A stretch of 64,000 bases of DNA from Balaenoptera acutorostrata (GCF_949987535.1 NC_080074.1:28915478-28979477), one strand, 5' to 3'; shown: positions 1-12,103, numbered from the stretch's first letter. Notes: a model not told the origin generated them from the letters alone. Made by a program: numbers and translations.

Positions 1-1364
1 AAGAAACTGAGCACAATTTATATTTTGTTATGTTCTACCTAATTAGCAAAAACAAAACAAAGAAAGTATATACTGTAATGCTGCTATATTTCAGTCCTTA
101 TGAAAAAAGGTTGATGACCAATATAACCACCAGATAATCAAAAACTTGTCTTGATTAATTGTGATATTAAGGATAAATACGTGCGCATGGTGTGTATTTA
201 TTTTGATTTGTGTCCTGCCTGCTTTCAACTAGAATTTGTGGTGGTAAAAAATAAATCACTATATTTAACAACTCACATTTGATTGCACAGTACAGAAAAC
301 CCCAACTACGATGGTTTAAGCACAGAAGGGAATTTATTGGCCCATATAGTTGACGACTTGAGGTAGAACACAACTAGATCCAAGAATTCAAAGAGGTCAA
401 CAGGCCTTGGTCTCCTTATCTTCATGTCTCAGATCTGCTTTCCTTTGGACTGACGCCATTCTCAGGCACTCTGTACTGTGGAATAAGATGGAGGCCAGAA
501 GCTCTAGTTTTTCATCCCATCCTGTTGGCCATTCTACTGGAAAATTAACACCTCCTTTACAGTCATGCTAGTAAAAGTATATGAATGCGCTTTGATAGGC
601 CTAACTTGTGTCATGTCATGGCTTCATTCTTGATCCAATTACTGAGGCCAGGGCAACAGAGCACACTGATAGGCCTGGCCTGGGTCATGTTTCCACCCCT
701 GGGCTCTCAAAAACTAGAATGAATTCCCTCTAAACCACATGGACTGAGAATAGGGAAAAGAAAGTAAGCAAGAGTATTGAGATTCTATTACCACAAAAGG
801 GAGAAATATTCTTCACGTAGTTGAACACTGTGGATGTCTACCCCAATCCAAGTACAATAAAACTGAATCACTGACAAATACTGGAAAGCAGAAGTCATGT
901 ATAAATGAGGTGATGGTCTTGGGGGTGAGGGGAAAGAAGGGGAGATGATATGTCATAGAAACCTGGATTGAGAAAATCTGGAATGATCAAGTATAAAACT
1001 TTGCTCTGAGTTTCCTAGAAGCAAAGGCAAGGAGAGACTTTCAACCGAAAAGAAACACTATCCTCATCTAAAGAAAGGAAGCTCTCAGCTTGTCGGGTGA
1101 TATAGATACTTTTTTGGCTCTGAATTCTGAAAAGAACTTGTCTCCAAGTCCTTTAAATAAGACTGAGCCACATAATGAGGTACTATTTTTTTTAAAAGCA
1201 AGTTTTTAAATAGAGGCGGTACCCATTCTGCTCAATGAAGGCCAAGGACATAGCATTACACTGTAGCTCTGGAAAGTCAAGTATTCAAAAGGCTATAGTG
1301 ACTCAGTCCAAGTATGCAACCTAATGAAGGACTCAAAGGTAGAAAACCTACAATGAAATACTAG

Positions 1365-1510
1365 CCCTGCCGCTTATTAACAGAGCCACCTTAGCTAGGT
1401 CCCTCTCGTTCTCTGAGCTTATGTTTATTAAATGTAAAGAAGTGGTAATAATAGCAATATTTTCTGACTATATGTGAGAATTAAATTAAGTAACATGTCA
1501 AAGTACTTCT
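1365..1510 (+). repeat. MIR SINE remnant
   Basis: The order of 'ccctgccgcttatta', 'ctctgagctt' and 'gtgagaattaaat' follows the MIR core (gene-end, splice-like middle and 'gaggattaaatgag' block). It is strongly diverged, so the edges are approximate. Confidence 0.45.
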
Positions 1511-1884
1511 AACTCTCTAATATGTAAGCAGATAGGTAACATATTTTCATCAGACAAATTGATACTCTAGGATCTTCTAGATAAAGGATAAAGTCAGATC
1601 AGATTATATATATTTTATAATTAATTACATAAAATGTTCAACCGATGAGTCATTAAATAGTGAAAGACTATTTTAAGTTTTCATTGTAGTGCTAATAAAA
1701 GCCTTTTTTACTCCCCCCTTTTTATTATTTTGCTCTTAAACTTCTCACATTTCAAAAAAGTGAGGTGTCATCCACAAGAGAAACAGTCGTTTTTATTTGT
1801 GAAGTACTTTAAGACAGTGATTATAACACTGAATAAAGCTTTGCAGATATTATTATTACCAATATGATCACTACCACCACCATT

Positions 1885-2045
1885 ACTTCTACCAATTGCT
1901 ACAATTTATTTAGCATTTACTATTGGCCAGACAGGAAATGAAATGCTTCGCATACATTAATAACAAAATCCCTGAACTAGAAATGAGAAGGGTGATTTTT
2001 ATAATGCCTCTCAAGAGCAGTAGAACATTAGACTAATCACTTATC
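1885..2045 (-). repeat. MIR SINE remnant, reverse orientation
   Basis: 'atttagcatttactattggccagaca' style wording followed by 'catacattaataacaaaatccc' matches the reverse complement of MIR. Old and diverged; edges approximate. Confidence 0.45.
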
Positions 2046-2588
2046 TCTGGTCCTGGGTTTCTCTAGGCTTGGATTGATACTGATTGCACATCTTAAAAGT
2101 TTCCTTCCAGACTTCAATATTCTATTACTACTTTGTCAGAGTCAACTTCATGGTGCAAAGGTTGCTTCTCACATTTGTGGTTTGTAAGTGCTTTTACCCC
2201 AGTTATGAATTGATACTTTTCTTAGAATGTTCTCTTTGGTAGTTTATCAAAAGCAGCACCATCATTTTCTTTCAATGAACTGATGGGATATTCTTCTAGA
2301 AGAGAGAAGGGCATGTCTTCTACAATTTGTGGAATTTTGTGGAATGTGTTCCCTGAAAGAAAATAGTAAGGAGCCAATAAGTTTGTGTCACTGCCTTAAA
2401 TTAGTGAGTGGTCATTGTATTTCAAGCAAAAATGCATTTCTTTTTTTTACCTTTATTTATTTATTTAAATTTTAAAAATTGAGATATAACTGACATAAAC
2501 ATGATTTCTTAAATCCCCTAGCAGTTCAGCAGCTTGCATCAGTTAAGGTCATAGTTAATATACCAAATGGTACCTAGCAGTGGTTTTC

Positions 2589-2960
2589 TTTTCTTTTTTA
2601 AAAATATTTATTTATTTATTTATTTATTTATTTATTTTGAGCTGCGTCGGGTCTTCGTTGCTGTGCACGGGCTTTCTCTAGTTGCGGAGAGCGGGGTCTA
2701 CTCTTCATTGCGGTGCGTGGGCTTCTTATCGCGGTGGCTTCTCTTGTTGTGGAGCACGGGCTCTAGGGGGGTGGGCTTCAGTAGTTGCCGCGCGGGTTCA
2801 GTAGTTGTGGCTCGTGGGCTCTAGAGTGCAGGCTCAGTAGTTGTGCCTCATGGGCTGAGTTGCTCTGCGGCATGTGGGATCTTCCCGGACCAGGGCTCGA
2901 ACCCGTGTCCCCTGAATTGGCAGGTGGATTCTTAACCCCTGTGCCACCAGGGAAGTCCCC
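2589..2960 (-). mobile_element. CHR-type tRNA-derived SINE (long form)
   Basis: Reverse-oriented SINE: a (TTTA)n tail at the low end and 'ccaccagggaagtcccc' head at the high end. The B box reads 'ggctcgaacccgtg' in this orientation. The target-site duplication is about 15 bp (2574-2588 'ctagcagtggttttc', 2961-2975 'ttagcagcggttttc', two mismatches). It landed at the start of a MER5-like hAT remnant. The open frame across it is not a gene. Confidence 0.92.
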
Positions 2961-2961
2961 T

Positions 2962-3150
2962 TAGCAGCGGTTTTCAGTTTGGGCTACACATTATAGTTAC
3001 TGGGGAATTTTAAAAAATATTAATGCCTGAATCCCACCACAGAGATTCTGATGCGATTGGTCCAGGGGGGCAGACTGGATATTGGGATTATTTTTTCCAA
3101 TGCTTTGCCAGATGATTCCAATGTACAGTCAAGATTGAGATTTACTGGCC
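2962..3150 (+). mobile_element. hAT MITE remnant (MER5A-like)
   Basis: 'ttactggggaattttaaaaa', 'cccaccacagagattctgat' and 'gatgattccaatgtacag' in order match the layout of MER5A-type hAT-Charlie derivatives. The left end is interrupted by the SINE at 2589-2960. Confidence 0.7.
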
Positions 3151-4747
3151 CATCTGGTGTTACCAGTGAGGCAGGGCATCACATACTCGAAGATAAGATG
3201 TACCAATCAGGAAGAGGTGGTGGATGCTCTGTTGGAAAAAATCAGCAGGATCGACCAGTCGGGCCCCAACCAACACTTACACGATATGTGAAACAGGCAG
3301 TATAGAAAATGTCTGGTTGTAAGAAGGAGTTTTTACTTATGTATGTTACTTGGGTGGCTCATCAACTGAGTTAAAATGGAGAAGAAATGTATGTCGTCTT
3401 CAATGGGAGACTGTGCCTTTTTTCTTTTTCTTTTTTTCTGCTGGTTTTTAATTGTCAAAATCCAGAGGAGGCGCCTGGGAAAGGTGTATATTTACCACAT
3501 TCTCCTGACCCTCCAACTCCTTTTGGGCGGCACCAAATTTCTTTTTCTAATTCCAAGGTCTTTTGGACATGGTTTATAATATCATTTTATCCTGCAAGGT
3601 CTATTTTAATTGACAGAACCAATAGACACAAGAAGTCATTACCAAAATAAGAATCCAACTCGAGTAATCCTCTGGGGATTTCTTTGCTTTCTTAAATAAA
3701 ATCCAACACATGGTCCTGTTCTGGCATGTTTGGGAAATTACGCCCATTATGTCTCTTTGTTTGCTTTTAAAAGCTGCTTCTTTAATTTCTTGCAAATTTT
3801 TCTGTCCAAAGCTAAATTGATTCTGCACAGCAAAGATAAACTCCAGTCCAGAAACTAGAAAGAAAATGTTTATGTGGTTGAGGTGCATATTTATAGAATT
3901 CCTGATTGGGTGGTGAGACCCGGAGGGTCAGCAGTCCAGCTTCTGGTGGATACAATAGCCCTTTTTTAGTTCTTTGAAATGAGAGGTTTTCATCTCTACC
4001 ATGAAGCTTGTCAGGTCTGGTCTACAGATGGCTGATATTTGTGATCTTTCTTATATCTACTTGTGACTTCTTAGAAGAAATTTTGAGGTTACATGTATAA
4101 ATAATATGGAAGGAAGTGAATACTTGAGGTTAATATTTGTAGGAAACACCAGGGAGGGGACTTTTTGCTAAAGTTTTTTAGAAAACCTACTCTACTTCCT
4201 ACAGACTGACGTAGTAACCCCAAGACAAGGGGTTTTCACAAATTTTTTTTCCAGTTTTTATAATGAATGCAAAACTGTATCCCATAATCTGAAGCAGAGA
4301 GAAATAATCAAATTAGTCACAGTGTTATACAATATTTTGTTTGTTTGTTTGCCTTTCCATTTTACAATATGATGAGAGAAAAATAAGATATTTTGAAAAG
4401 CAAAAGCATAAAAAAATAAATTTCCTCCATGTAGCATTTAGGGGTGAAAAAAAAAAAGAGTAGGAAAGGCCATTAATTATAATATACTCACTGACTACCT
4501 GAAGATTTCAGAGTTTTTATTTTTTTGCATTGATTTTCCTATTGGTAGGAGTCCTTACTGTTTTGTTTCCTCATAGCTCAGCCTTTATCACTGTTAAATA
4601 ATGTTAGATATGTGTGTACATGTATGTGTTTATATGCATGTGTGTGGCATGTGTTAAAGGAATTTAGAAATATAGTAACAAATTTTCTCATAATACAATT
4701 ATATTTTGATTCTAAATGTGGATTTTATTAAACTACAGGATACATGT
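3151..4747. other. Intergenic DNA, no gene seen
   Basis: No supported gene, clear repeat or RNA. Poly-T/poly-A runs and a 'ttgtttgtttgtttg' stretch near 4337 are the only obvious low-complexity features. Confidence 0.55.
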
Positions 4748-4766
4748 AAGAAGTTTTGGCTATAAA

Positions 4767-5257
4767 CAGTGGTGATCATTTTGTAATGTATAGAAATATC
4801 GAATCACTATGTTGTGTACCAGGAACTAACATAGTGCTGTAGGTCAATTATACTTCAAAAAACAAACAAATAAACAAACTCGCAGAAAAAGAGATCAGAT
4901 TTGTAGTTACCAGAGATGAGGAGTGGGGGCAGGGGGAATTGGATGAAGGCAGTCAAAAGGTACAAATTTCTAGTTATAAGATAAATAACAGGGATGTAAT
5001 ACACAACATGATTAATAGAATTAGCACTGCTGTGTATTATACATGAAAGGTGTTAGTAAATCCTAAGGGTTCTCATCACAAAGAGAACATTTTTTTTCTT
5101 TTTCTTTTATGTTGTATCTATATGAGCTGACGGATGTTCACTACATTTTTGTGGTCATCATTTTATAATGTATGTAAGTGAAATCATTATGCTGTATACC
5201 TTAAACTTATACAGTGCTGTATGCCAATTATATCTCAATAAAACTGGGAGGAAAAAA
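4767..5257 (+). mobile_element. 5'-truncated L1 3' UTR insertion
   Basis: L1 3' UTR sequence ending '...ttatatctcaataaaact' plus an A-rich tail. It is flanked by a 19-bp target-site duplication with two mismatches (4748-4766 'aagaagttttggctataaa', 5258-5276 'aagaagtttgggctgtaaa'). The end-type motif 'catttt.taatgtat...aattata.ctcaa' occurs twice inside (about 4775-4862 and 5155-5240), so the insert carries an internal duplicate of its own 3' end. Confidence 0.85.
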
Positions 5258-5401
5258 AAGAAGTTTGGGCTGTAAATATTAGAAACCAATTTCAATTAGT
5301 TTAAGCAAAAATTAAGCTTCATTGTAGGGTTATTGGTGTTATTTCACAGTACCTAAGGGCTAAGATATGTCAGTGTTTTAGGCTGCTTTTAAAATGAGCT
5401 C

Positions 5402-5687
5402 GGGCTTCCCTGGTGGCGCAGTGGTTGAGAATCCGCCTGCCAATGCAGGGGACACGGGTTCAAGCCCTGGTCTGGGAAGATCCCACATGCCGCAGAGCAA
5501 CTAGGCCCGTGAGCCACAATTACTGAGCCTGCGCATCTGGAGCCTGTGCTCCGCAACAAGAGAGGCCACGATAGTGAGAGGCCCGCGCACCGCGATGAAG
5601 AGTGGCCCCCGCTTGCCACAACTAGAGAAAGCCCTCGCACAGAAACGAAGACCCAACACAGCCATAAATAAATAAATAAATAAATAT
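5402..5687 (+). mobile_element. CHR-type SINE, young subfamily
   Basis: Starts 'gggcttccctggtggcgcag', carries 'gagaggcc..gatagtgagaggcccgcgc' and ends in (AAAT)n. The flanking duplication 'aaaatgagctc' (5391-5401 and 5688-5698) is exact, so this is a recent insertion. The RNA polymerase III B box ('gggttcaagccctgg') is largely kept. Confidence 0.95.
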
Positions 5688-5698
5688 AAAATGAGCTC

Positions 5699-6169
5699 AA
5701 TGATCCCTGACTCCTGGTATTTACACCATGTATAATCTCCTCCCCATGAGTGTAGACTGGAAATAGTGACCTATAACAAATAGAATACAGCAAAAGTGAT
5801 GGAATATCTCTTCCAAGATTAAGTTATAAAATTCTGTAGCTTCCACCTTGTTCTTTCCCTTTCCACCCTGATGAAGGCAGGTGCCGTGATGTGAGCTGCC
5901 CTGTGAAAAGCTTATATAGCAAGGAACTGAATCCTACCAACAACCATGTGAGAGCTTGGAGAAAGATCCTTCCCTAGTTGAGAATTCAGATGAAACCACA
6001 GACTTGATCAACACCTTGACTGTAATCTTGTGAGAGACCCTGAGATGGAGGATCCAGTTAAGCCATGTCTAGATTCCTGACCCACAGAAATTGTGGGGTA
6101 ATAAATGCTGTTGTTTTAAGTCATTTAGTTTTGAGTTAATGTGTTACATAACAATAGATAACTAATATA
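5699..6169 (+). mobile_element. MaLR LTR (MLT1/MST-like), partial
   Basis: The 3' half reads '...cccacagaaattgtgggg..aataaatgctgttgttttaag..catttagtt...aacaatagataactaata', the standard end of mammalian MaLR LTRs, including the AATAAA. Its 5' side abuts a SINE insertion. Subfamily not resolved. Confidence 0.75.
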
Positions 6170-7509
6170 GTCAGTAACAGACTGGAGGAACACTAGGGAA
6201 ATCCATAAAATATTCCTTTCTGCTCCTTGATTCTCTTTTTCTCTGGTTGTCTGTCTCACTCATCTCATTACCAAACCACTTTGCCTGCTCCTCAGTGCAA
6301 AATACACCAATAGCTGCCACATTTACCTGCCCTCTGTTTCTGTCATACAGAAGGAAATTAATGTCTTTTTAGATACATTTCCAAAACTCTAATGGCGGGA
6401 ATCAGATTGGCTGATCTTGGATCAGAAATGCATCTCTGAACCAATCATCTACCCCAGGAGGGAAACACGCAAGGAAGAGACTGTGATTGATCTTGGTTGG
6501 ATCAAGCGTACTAATGCCACAGTGTTTGGAGTAACTATGAAGACTGGAGAAGGTAGATGTGTAATTTGTTTCAATATTTTGTTCACTTTAGCCTACTGTT
6601 TATACAATTTGAATTACTAGTATATGTTAGTAATATATTTGAATTACTAAACTAATATATACCATTACTCTAAAAAGTAAATATAGAAAAAATTAAGGTC
6701 TCTAAAAGACTTCCCACCTAGAAAATGCATCATATGAAACTTGACATTTGTGCAAGGTACATGCCAAGAAGTAGAAAGTAATAGACACTGACATTCTTGA
6801 TTATTCAGGAAGGATATGGTTTGACATTTAAGGCCAACTGAAGCTTCATACACCCATTGTATCACAGGCTCATTTGGACCTCCATTCTCTGCCTATTTTC
6901 CTACATGTGTAGAAAAACTGATAAAATTCCAGCAAAGTGGGGAAAAAAATGTAAGATCAGTTGTTATACCAGGATGGTGAGCGTTTATCAAGCTACAGTA
7001 TTTCTCTAGCTACAGTTGTGTAATCGTGACAAATGAAAAGATTGCTTCAGAACTGCCTATACGTATAAGAGCAGAACATTGACTGTGATCAAACAATGTA
7101 GACAAAACAAAATGGCTTTGCTGCTGTCTCACTGGGATCCAAACAAAACAAATGGTAGACGATTACGTAATATATGTGTGTATATATATATATTCTTTTT
7201 TCTTTATTGGAGGGGACACCCAGATGATTATATTTTGACCATCAGACTTGCTTTGTGTATCAAAGTGTGTTCAAAAAATTAGCTCTGAAATCAGAGAAAA
7301 TAAGCATACTTTCCTGCTATCTTGGTGTACTAGGAGTATCAGTGAGAGGTTAAAAAAAAAACATCCTGTTGGAAATGACCAAGGTAATATGATCATGTGT
7401 GCAAGATGCTAAAGGGCAGTTAGTCAGTGCATGGGTTGTCTTTGGAATCAGAGGCAGGAATGGTGGGGTGATGAGCACACAGTATCTATATACAACATAG
7501 CAAGTGTCT
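6170..7509. other. Intergenic DNA, no gene seen
   Basis: No convincing exon. The longest open frames (about 67 codons) are chance frames with low-complexity ends, for example over a (TA)n run at 7170-7190. Confidence 0.55.
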
Positions 7510-7745
7510 GAGGCACCAGAGCTTTAGACCCACACTACTTGGGTTCAAATCCTGCTTTTGCCAAGTACTAGACTTAGGACACATAGTTTATATTCTGTGC
7601 CTCAGTTTCTTCATCTTTGAAATAGGGAAAAATTTAAGAGTACCTACCTTTACAGTCTTGTTGTAAAGATGAGATAAAATAATTGATACAAAGAGTCTGG
7701 CACAATGCCTAATATATATTAAGCACTCAAATGTTAGCTAAGATT
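7510..7745 (+). repeat. MIR SINE
   Basis: Well-preserved MIR: 'cttgggttcaaatcctgctttt', then 'cctcagtttcttcatctttgaaatagg', then 'gtacctacctttacag..ttgtaaagat', then 'gtctggcacaatgcctaata..ttaagcactcaa'. All four MIR blocks are in order. Confidence 0.88.
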
Positions 7746-7990
7746 ATTACATACTTTTTCATGATACCAGTTATTTAAACTCCCTCAACCTCAATGTCCT
7801 CATCTGTCAAATAGGGAACTGATTTTAGCAATGACACCTATAAAGTTACATGTATGATCCAGAATATGATATTATGCACTCACTCAATCTAATATATGTT
7901 TTCTTAATTCTTTGAAAGTGAGAAGGGAAACTGAGCTGGTAGTTGCTTTGCAATTATCTAGGATCACAGCTGCAGTCAGCATGGTGGTAA

Positions 7991-8450
7991 ATTAGTTTCC
8001 TAGGGCAGCCATGACACATTACCACAAACTAGATGGCTTAAAACAATAGAAATTTAGCCCCTCTCAATTTTGGAGGCCAGGATTCCAAAGTCAAGGTTGC
8101 AGCAGAGCCATGTTCCCTCTGAAGGCCTTGGAGGAGAATCCTTCCTTGACTCTTCCAGCTTCTGGTGGTTCCTGGTGTTCTTTGGTCGATGGCTGTGTAA
8201 GTCCAGTCTCTGCCCCTGTCTTCACGTGGTCATCTTCCCTATGTGTGCCCGTCTCCAACCTCCGTCTCCTTTCTCTTATAAAGACACCAGTCATTGGATT
8301 TAGGGTCCACCCCAAATCGAGTATAATTTCATCTGGAGATCCTAAACTAATTACATCTGTAAAGACTTTATTTTCAAATAAAGTCACATTCTGAGGTTCT
8401 GGGTGGAAATTAATTTTGGGGAGGGCACTATAGTATTCAACCCACTACAG
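7991..8450 (-). mobile_element. MLT1-type MaLR LTR, reverse orientation
   Basis: Begins 'ttagtttcctagggcagcc', contains 'accacaaactagatggctta', 'ctcttataaagacaccagtc' and 'caaataaagtcacattctg', and ends 'caacccactaca'. These are the reverse complement of an MLT1 LTR from end to start. Open frames of about 77-98 codons on both strands here are read-through of the LTR, not genes. Confidence 0.85.
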
Positions 8451-9915
8451 TGGTGGTATTTGCAAATGCCTCCAATTCCGTGCCATTTATCTTATTTTCA
8501 CTTCAACCCATTTACTCAACCCACATTTTGGGAGTAGCTACTTTGTGTCAGACCCAGGGACACAAAGGTAGTTACTTAAAAGAGTTCGTAATATTTTGAG
8601 AAAGATGCACACTAAATAGGTCTCTGGAACTATAGTGACAGAGAGAAAAAAAAGTGGTGTTTTATCCCTAAGTGGTTAGAGAGGGCTCCCTGAAGGAAGT
8701 AAAACCTGCAGCTGTCACGAGTTCTTTACTCATCTACTGAAAGTACCTATGTCAGGTGAAGGTGTATGAGGGTAAAGAAGAAAATGGACTTGGCCAGACA
8801 GGCCACTCTTTCCCTCTGGATTACACAGAACTAGGCAACTTATTGGGTGCCCAACCAACTTTCTTCAAATATTAATAGAATTGCATCCAAAATTCTAGGC
8901 AAATGAATATCAGCGGATAACAAATTAGAACCCTGGATTGTAACATTTAATTTAAAATAGAGCATTGACCTTGAGTCTTCTGAGAAATACATGTATATTT
9001 AAAATGGGGAAGTATATTTCAAAATGTATCTGTTTCTGATTATTAATTCACTAGAACAGAATGTCACTGATTTCTGATTTGTTTAATTGATAACAGATTG
9101 CCACAATACATGGTGATATTTAAGCTCTCTTTATGGTTATGTTTCTTTTAAGGGGATTTTTTTTTTTTATAAATCTAATTTCATAAATATAATAGTTTAA
9201 AATACTCCCCTGCAGCTAAGTGGTAACTGAAACCTAGATGTTAACTTGTCATTGCACCTCGTTTTGCGAGAATAACTTCAGAGGTGCAAAAACACTTATT
9301 TTCAGCGCTTGGAATGTGATAAATGTGTTATCTCTAGACTTTGTGAAGTTCACCCCCACCTCCTCCTATCCCACCTAGATTCTTGGTGAGTGTAGGTGTT
9401 ATGTTTTCTATGATAGAGGCTGTGTCCTCAGACAAAAGCACATGTGCAAGGTGCGTCACAGGATTCTATTATATTTCTACAACAACTGCTTCTACTGGCA
9501 GGAGCTGGCTTAGGCTATGTCACTCCAAAACCAAGCTCTGGAGCTATATTGAAGATGCCTTTGCTTTCAGAAAGCCCTGGTATCTCTAAAGAGTAATTTT
9601 TAATCTGCGGTAGTTAAACAGAGGGGACTGACATTGAATGAATTGTGAAGCAGGTAAAATTTTTCAACATCCTCTTGCTTCCCTTTGCTATACACTCAAT
9701 ATCTGAATAGGCAAGTGGAACACAAAGATTTTCAAAGAGGGTCAATAAATACTTAAAACTTGTTAACCTTTTTTTGTTTTAAGAATAAGAAAATGGTAAG
9801 GAAACAATATGGCTGCCATGAAAAATAAATGCAACAATGACATCTTATTGCTTCCAAGAGCAAGCAGAGCTTTCACAACTGTCCTTCAGAGCCCAGTTCT
9901 ACCTATCCAATCTTC
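8451..9915. other. Intergenic DNA with a probable L2 remnant
   Basis: The first 300 bp ('ctactttgtgtcagacccagg..acaaaggtag', 'gagggctccctgaaggaag') look like reverse-oriented L2. The rest shows no gene or clear repeat. Confidence 0.5.
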
Positions 9916-9931
9916 AGTCATAGCTATCTTT

Positions 9932-10222
9932 TTTTTTAAATTAATTTATTTATTATTTATTTTTGGCTGTGTTGGGTCTTTCTGTGCGAGGGCTTTCTCT
10001 AGTTGCGGCAAGCGGGGGCCACTCTTCATCGCGATGCACGGGCCTCTCACTATCGCAGCCTCTCTTGTTGCAGAGCACAGGCTCCAGACGCGCAGGCTCA
10101 GTAGTTGTGGCTCACGGGCCTAGTTGCTCCACGGCATGTGGGATCTTCCCAGACCAGGGCTCGAACCCGTGTCCCCTGCATTGGCAGGCAGATTCTCAAC
10201 CACTGTGCCACCAGGGAAGCCC
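9932..10222 (-). mobile_element. CHR-type SINE, young subfamily
   Basis: Reverse-oriented copy with the 'cgagggctttctctagttgc' and 'cctctcactatcgc' blocks. It has a near-exact duplication: 'cagtcatagctatcttt' at 9915-9931 and 10223-10239. Three overlapping open frames are SINE read-through. Confidence 0.95.
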
Positions 10223-10239
10223 CAGTCATAGCTATCTTT

Positions 10240-11237
10240 AAGATTCCTTTAAAATATGATAAAAGATATGGACCTTCTCATCAAAATAATGCATAAGTAC
10301 AATTTACAAATGTTTTCAGTGGATTTTTGGTAGATCCCCATCTCCCTTCCCTAGGAACCAAGCCCATCCTCCTACCATCTTTAGGCTCAGACCCACCCTC
10401 TCAGATTGAAATGGGGTGGGGGGTTAGGGTGGCAGTTATACTTCTCCCCTTCCACGTCAGACTAGCTTCTGAATGTCTTCTTCCAAGTTGTCACTCTACA
10501 GACAGACCCATTGATCCTTCTTATTTTAGGGGTTTGCCTGTCAATCACCATGGGAAAACACTGTGGGTAAACAATAGCAGGATTCCAAAAATAACAATAA
10601 GGCAGTTAAAAAGCTTAACTCTTAAAAGACCCTCACTCCCTTGCTGAGAGGGTTATAGGATGGCTGCTGCCTGATTTTTTCCTTTCAAGATGGATCTCTT
10701 CTGGTGAACTTGTTGGTTGAATTCTTTCTCCTTCTTTCTAGGAAAAACTCAGAGTGTTTTGAAAGTTATCCTGGGAGTAGATTCTCCAATAGATAATTTG
10801 CATCCCTCAGCTCCTGTGGACTGTTTAATGGCTCTGGGGATTTTCTCACTACACAGAATCCTTGATCTTTTCCCTAAGGAATAGATAAGTGTCATGAATT
10901 TCTTACAAAAGAAAGTCAATGATTTTTAAGAACATTGTAAGGGCATCTTTATGGAAAGAGTCCGTTCATTCAAAAAACAATGTAATGCTCACGAACTAAA
11001 AGAGAAAGTTGCAGCTTGGGAATACAAAAATGATTTAAAAAGAAAACTACCCTTAAGGAGCTCAAAACCAAAATTTTCATTGTTTTCCTGTCTTACATTC
11101 TTCTCTCACTCAACTTCATTGTGTTGCAGCCTGAGTATTTCTTCAGATTTACTGGATTATTTTGAGTTCTAAAAAAAAGACGTTCACCACCCTGAGCATC
11201 ACCATTTAGGCTCCTTTCCCCCATGGCTCCCCTGTCT
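10240..11237. other. Intergenic DNA, no gene seen
   Basis: A 106-codon frame (10327-10647) and a 73-codon frame (10951-11172) show no recognisable domain, splice context or codon bias. I regard both as chance frames. Confidence 0.55.
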
Positions 11238-11425
11238 ACAGTCGCCACATCTAGCAACAAAATGACATAGGACACTCAGTTCAATTTGATTTTCAGATAA
11301 ACAGCAAATAATTTTTTAGCATGAGGATGTCCCAAATGTTGCGTGGGACATACTTATACTAAAAAATCGTTGTTTATCTGATTCTGACTTACCTGGGCAT
11401 CTTGTATTTTATCTGGTAACCCTAC
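11238..11425. mobile_element. MER53 MITE
   Basis: Palindromic DNA-transposon derivative. The outer arms are 'gccacatctagcaac' on the left and 'atctggtaaccc' on the right. The inner arms form the strong hairpin described in the next entry. The right half reads 'ctgggcatcttgtattttat', as in MER53. Confidence 0.75.
11294..11380 (+). ncRNA. miR-1302-like hairpin inside MER53
   Basis: 'cagataaacagcaaataatt' at 11294 pairs with 'aatcgttgtttatctg' ending at 11380. The inner arms 'ttagcatgaggatgtccca' and 'tgggacatacttatactaa' flank a short loop. The 3' arm at 11343-11363 resembles the miR-1302 family, which is known to derive from MER53, with two differences from the human mature form as I recall it. 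Expression is unknown, so this is a candidate only. Confidence 0.45.
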
Positions 11426-11784
11426 CCCTACCCCAACCCATCTCTATACAATATGTTAGCATTTAAGTTTAGCGACATCAACAGATTTGAAGAGTGTCGT
11501 CTTCATTCTATAATCCTGATCACAGAGGGAAATGGTAAAGGCTCCCTAGGAAACCATCCCTGCCAGGCTGCACTGACTTGCTCCCATCTGACACCGACCC
11601 TTTCAGCTGAACGGGACACCTCAGCCATTGCAACCCCCCATAATACTGGTAGCGTCTGGAGAATGTTTGTTTTCTTCCCTTTATCTCACTGATGTGAATT
11701 TTTTACTTTGTTTTTCACCAGAACAAATCCTGTAGGTCTAGTTTGCCTATCACCTGTCCTGGGTCTAGGTTTGTCTTTTACTTT

Positions 11785-12090
11785 TTTTTTTTTTTTTAAT
11801 TTTTATTTATTATTTATTTATTATTTATTTTTTGCTGTGTTGGGTCTTTCTGTGCGAGGGCTTTCTCTAGTTGCGGCAAGCGGGGGCCACTCTTCATCGT
11901 GGTGCATGGGCCTCTCACTATCACGGCCTCTCTTGTTGCGGAGCACACGCTCCAGACGCGCAGGCTCAGTAGTTGTGGCTCACGGGCCTAGTTGCTCCGC
12001 GGCATGTGGGGTCCTCCCATACCAGGGCTCGAACCCATGTCCCCCGTGTTGGCAGGCAGACTCTCAACCACTGCGCCACCAGGGAAGCCC
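11785..12090 (-). mobile_element. CHR-type SINE, young subfamily
   Basis: Reverse-oriented copy with a long T-rich tail end. The duplication 'tgtcttttacttt' is exact (11772-11784 and 12091-12103). The 136-codon frame through it is the antisense SINE body, the same peptide pattern as in the other copies. Confidence 0.95.
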
Positions 12091-12103
12091 TGTCTTTTAC
12101 TTT

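Larger units (their letters stand above)
1..2573. other. Intergenic DNA, no gene seen
   Basis: AT-rich sequence with no supported exon; open frames are short and lack protein-like composition. It holds faint MIR remnants (listed separately), an antisense L1 3' UTR scrap near 2445-2545, and near 585-700 two diverged copies of a 'gataggcct..cctgggtcatg' motif about 80 bp apart, which suggests an old repeat I cannot name. Confidence 0.6.

Noticed and set aside
5402..5480. tRNA-like A and B boxes in SINE heads
   Set aside because: They are parts of tRNA-derived SINEs; no cloverleaf-forming tRNA gene is present.
8091..8394. 94- and 98-codon frames on opposite strands
   Set aside because: Both lie inside an MLT1-type LTR.
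9963..10241. 92-codon open frame, repeated with similar peptides at 11708, 18920, 33921, 57945 and 61173
   Set aside because: The same peptide ('GLSLVAASGGHSSSRC' type) recurs because it is the antisense translation of the CHR SINE body, not a gene family.
10327..10647. 106-codon frame
   Set aside because: No domain, no splice context and no codon bias that I can see; a chance frame in intergenic DNA.
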